Origin: Gallionellales bacterium CG03_land_8_20_14_0_80_55_15
GTDB lineage: Bacteria > Pseudomonadota > Gammaproteobacteria > Burkholderiales > Gallionellaceae
Length of the DNA stretch: 9,062 nt
Reading direction: 5' to 3'
NCBI GenBank assembly: GCA_002780675.1
Contig: PEUR01000168.1
Span: 1 to 9,062 of the forward strand
Every line of letters starts with the position of its first letter. The first letter of the stretch is position 1. The translations under genes and the position numbers were made by a program. Below are positions 7,775 to 9,062 of the stretch, in pieces. The notes below the pieces were generated by a model. The model searched no databases and had not been told where the DNA came from. It saw nothing but the letters and a program-made list of their open reading frames with translations.

Positions 7775-8418
7775 TACGCACCTGCTTTCACTGCGGGACG
7801 AACGATCACCTTGCCGTTAGTTGCGCCAGGAACAGCGCCTTTTACCAACAATAACTGGCGAGCAACATCAACACGCACGATTTGAAGATTCTGCACAGTC
7901 TTTCTAACATCACCCAGATGCCCAGTCATACGCTTGCCTGGAAATACACGTCCAGGATCTTGCGCCATACCAATTGAACCCGGCACGTTATGCGACTTGG
8001 AGTTACCGTGAGATGCGCGACCTGATTTGAAGTTATGGCGCTTATGGGAACCGGCATAGCCTTTGCCCTTTGAAACACCCGTCACATCAACCAATTGACC
8101 TTCTTTGAAAATCTCGACACTGACAGTGCTGCCAGTTTGCAGATCATTCAACTGCTCAGGAAATACAGTAAATTCCCTTAAGGAACTTCCCGCTTCAACA
8201 CCCGCTTTGGCATAATGCCCAGCAGCAGCCTTGGTAACACGACCCGGACGACGAACACCATGTGCAACTTGCACAGCAGAGTACCCATCAATAGAGACGG
8301 TTTTAACCTGAGTAATACGATTATTGGACACTTCCAGCACAGTTACCGGCAACGACGATCCGTCCTCGGTAAACACGCGGGTCATGCCAATCTTGCGACC
8401 GACAAGTCCTAAACTCAT
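7774..8418 (-). CDS. rplC: 50S ribosomal protein L3
   Basis: A 214-residue L3 (E. coli 209), an early 23S rRNA binder whose central extension reaches the peptidyl transferase centre. The N-terminus [20 protein letters not shown], the [15 protein letters not shown] segment (about 116-130) and the loop [20 protein letters not shown] (about 137-156) are conserved. Gln153 aligns with E. coli Gln150, the residue methylated by PrmB, so a modification site is retained; modification itself is inferred. The C-terminus [20 protein letters not shown] is typical. An AAGGAAA Shine-Dalgarno precedes the ATG, 70 bases after the rpsJ stop. Confidence 0.98.
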   Translation of the reverse strand: MSLGLVGRKIGMTRVFTEDGSSLPVTVLEVSNNRITQVKTVSIDGYSAVQVAHGVRRPGRVTKAAAGHYAKAGVEAGSSLREFTVFPEQLNDLQTGSTVSVEIFKEGQLVDVTGVSKGKGYAGSHKRHNFKSGRASHGNSKSHNVPGSIGMAQDPGRVFPGKRMTGHLGDVRKTVQNLQIVRVDVARQLLLVKGAVPGATNGKVIVRPAVKAGA

Positions 8419-8488
8419 TTTAATTTCCTTTTGTTAAGGGGCTAACTTCAATTGGCTAGCCGATTATTGGCACTACAGATTACAACTT
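8419..8488 (-). other. 70-base rpsJ-rplC intergenic spacer with weak dyad
   Basis: This is the third-largest gap in the cluster. On the minus strand GGCTA (within the 8-bp palindrome GGCTAGCC at 8454-8461) can pair with the downstream TAGCC at 8441-8445. The result is a weak hairpin with a 12-base loop just before the rplC Shine-Dalgarno. There is no U-tract and no recognisable promoter, so the genes probably stay in one transcript. Confidence 0.3.
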
Positions 8489-8800
8489 TTATTGCAACTT
8501 GATTTCTACATCTACACCGGCTGGCAGATCGAGCTTCATCAGCGCATCAACCGTCTTATCTGTTGGATCAACAATATCCATCAATCGCAGGTGTGTACGA
8601 ATTTCAAACTGATCACGGGAAGTTTTATTGACGTGAGGCGAACGCAATACGTCAAAACGTTCAATCTTGGTAGGCAATGGAACAGGTCCTTTTACCACGG
8701 CACCCGTACGCTTTGCTGTTTCAACGATCCGCGCAGCAGATTGATCAATCAGACGATAGTCAAATGCCTTAAGGCGGATACGAATTTTTTGGCTTTGCAT
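8489..8800 (-). CDS. rpsJ: 30S ribosomal protein S10 / transcription factor NusE
   Basis: A 103-residue S10, first gene of its operon. It works in the 30S head. Away from the ribosome it also acts as NusE, pairing with NusB to bind boxA RNA in antitermination complexes. The N-terminus [19 protein letters not shown] and the ribosome-binding loop [18 protein letters not shown] (53-70) are canonical; the latter is the segment deleted in NusE-only variants in the literature, and here it is complete. The C-terminus ends DVEIKLQ. A moderate AAGAGA Shine-Dalgarno precedes the ATG. Its leader carries a boxA-like element (8834-8846), which hints at autoregulation by NusB-S10. Confidence 0.98.
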   Translation of the reverse strand: MQSQKIRIRLKAFDYRLIDQSAARIVETAKRTGAVVKGPVPLPTKIERFDVLRSPHVNKTSRDQFEIRTHLRLMDIVDPTDKTVDALMKLDLPAGVDVEIKLQ

Positions 8801-8820
8801 AAATTATCTCTTGCTTATGT

Positions 8821-8833
8821 GCGGCAATGCCGC
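8821..8833 (-). other. Small GC hairpin in rpsJ leader
   Basis: GCGGC-ATT-GCCGC forms a perfect 5-bp GC-rich stem with a 3-base loop. It begins immediately after the boxA-like element and ends 20 bases before the rpsJ ATG. There is no U-tract downstream, so it is not a terminator. The boxA-then-hairpin order recalls the boxA-boxB layout of lambda nut sites, but that parallel is speculative. Confidence 0.5.
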
Positions 8834-8846
8834 TAATTAAAGAACA
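8834..8846 (-). promoter_or_regulatory. boxA-like NusB/S10 binding element in the S10 operon leader
   Basis: The minus strand reads TGTTCTTTAATTA, matching the bacterial rrn boxA core TGYTCTTTAA at all ten positions (E. coli rrn boxA is TGCTCTTTAACA). It lies about 28 nt into the predicted mRNA and about 34 nt before the rpsJ ATG. boxA RNA is the known target of the NusB-S10 heterodimer, and the downstream gene encodes S10. No rRNA gene is nearby to explain it otherwise. The match is seen; function is inferred. Confidence 0.6.
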
Positions 8847-8879
8847 AATTCACTCAAACTCATATGAGCGAGGGGGCGC

Positions 8880-8908
8880 ATTGTATTCTTACTATCTAAA
8901 CTTTGCAA
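8880..8908 (-). promoter_or_regulatory. Predicted sigma70 promoter of the S10 operon
   Basis: On the minus strand TTGCAA (8908-8903) and TACAAT (8885-8880) are separated by 17 bases, the optimal spacing. The bases after the -10 (GCGCCCCC) form a very GC-rich discriminator, consistent with stringent control. Transcription start is expected near 8873, giving a leader of about 70 nt. The promoter shares its -35 hexamer with the spc promoter in this window. Confidence 0.78.
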
Positions 8909-8925
8909 CCGTAATTCAGAAATGA

Positions 8926-8964
8926 GAATCGGAATTGAGTAAACGCGTTACTCAATTCCGATTC
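8926..8964 (-). terminator. Strong hairpin after tuf, probable tuf terminator
   Basis: A 17-bp perfect inverted repeat (GAATCGGAATTGAGTAA) with a 5-base loop CGCGT starts 15 bases after the tuf stop. The bases after the stem on the minus strand are TCATTTCTG, only a weak U-tract. Intrinsic termination may therefore be incomplete, and the hairpin may instead protect the tuf mRNA 3' end. Its position between tuf and the S10 promoter fits a transcription-unit boundary. Confidence 0.65.
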
Positions 8965-8979
8965 AGCAACCTGACTTTC

Positions 8980-9062
8980 TTACTCGATAATTTTAGCTAC
9001 GACACCTGCGCCGACGGTACGACCACCTTCACGAATCGCGAAACGCAGACCTTCTTCCATCG
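8980..9062 (-). CDS. tuf: Elongation factor Tu, C-terminal fragment (cut by window edge)
   Basis: The last 26 complete codons plus stop are present, encoding [13 protein letters not shown] then [13 protein letters not shown]. This is nearly the same as the E. coli EF-Tu C-terminus ([26 protein letters not shown]) and belongs to beta-barrel domain 3. EF-Tu is the GTPase that delivers aminoacyl-tRNA to the ribosome. The gene starts outside the window. tuf directly before rpsJ is the usual str-S10 arrangement in Betaproteobacteria and many other bacteria. A hairpin and a separate S10 promoter follow, so it need not be co-transcribed with rpsJ. Confidence 0.96.
   Translation of the reverse strand, partial: [26 protein letters not shown]

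Noticed and set aside
8859..8868. CTCATATGAG palindrome in the early S10 leader
   Set aside because: It is a 10-bp self-complementary stretch with no loop of workable size and no other supporting context; likely chance.
1..9062. A hidden novel system, mobile element or CRISPR array
   Set aside because: The window is almost fully occupied by collinear, conserved ribosomal protein genes in standard order with no insertion, repeat array or foreign gene; only regulatory features in the gaps are out of the ordinary.

Overview
The window holds a classic ribosomal-protein super-operon, the S10 cluster followed by the spc cluster, entirely on the minus strand, so transcription runs from high to low coordinates. 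In transcription order it contains: the 3' end of tuf (EF-Tu); rpsJ-rplC-rplD-rplW-rplB-rpsS-rplV-rpsC-rplP-rpmC-rpsQ (S10 operon); and rplN-rplX-rplE-rpsN-rpsH-rplF-rplR-rpsE-rpmD followed by the first 11 codons of rplO (spc operon). All 21 genes look intact except the two cut by the window edges. There is no mobile element, CRISPR array, tRNA or foreign-looking cargo.

The organism is very probably a betaproteobacterium. tuf lies directly upstream of rpsJ, S14 is the 101-residue form without zinc ligands, and several proteins carry sequence styles I associate with Betaproteobacteria: L16 beginning [19 protein letters not shown], and L22 with the [13 protein letters not shown] loop. Base composition looks moderate (roughly mid-40s % G+C by eye), which would fit a Nitrosomonadales/Methylophilales-type lineage better than a high-GC Burkholderia, but genus cannot be settled from this.

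The genes are packed tightly. Most gaps are 1-13 bases, and four pairs overlap: rplC/rplD and rpmC/rpsQ by 1 base, rplD/rplW by 4, rpsC/rplP by 17. Translational coupling is therefore likely. Only four non-coding gaps are larger than 20 bases: tuf-rpsJ (179), rpsQ-rplN (154), rpsJ-rplC (70) and rplN-rplX (28). The two largest hold the regulatory content. The tuf-rpsJ gap has a 17-bp hairpin (probable tuf terminator), a sigma70-type promoter (TTGCAA-17-TACAAT) with a GC-rich discriminator, and a short leader of about 70 nt. That leader contains a near-perfect boxA element (TGTTCTTTAA) and a small GC hairpin just before rpsJ. The rpsQ-rplN gap has a second strong promoter (TTGCAA-16-TATAAT) preceded by a very AT-rich tract, a perfect 8-bp inverted repeat between its -35 and -10 elements, and a leader with three small hairpins.

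The most interesting observation is the boxA. The NusB-S10 (NusE) heterodimer binds boxA RNA, and here a boxA-like site sits in the leader of the gene encoding S10 itself. This suggests Nus-factor autoregulation of the S10 operon, in place of the long L4-responsive leader of E. coli, for which there is no room here. This is inference from sequence and needs experimental or comparative testing.
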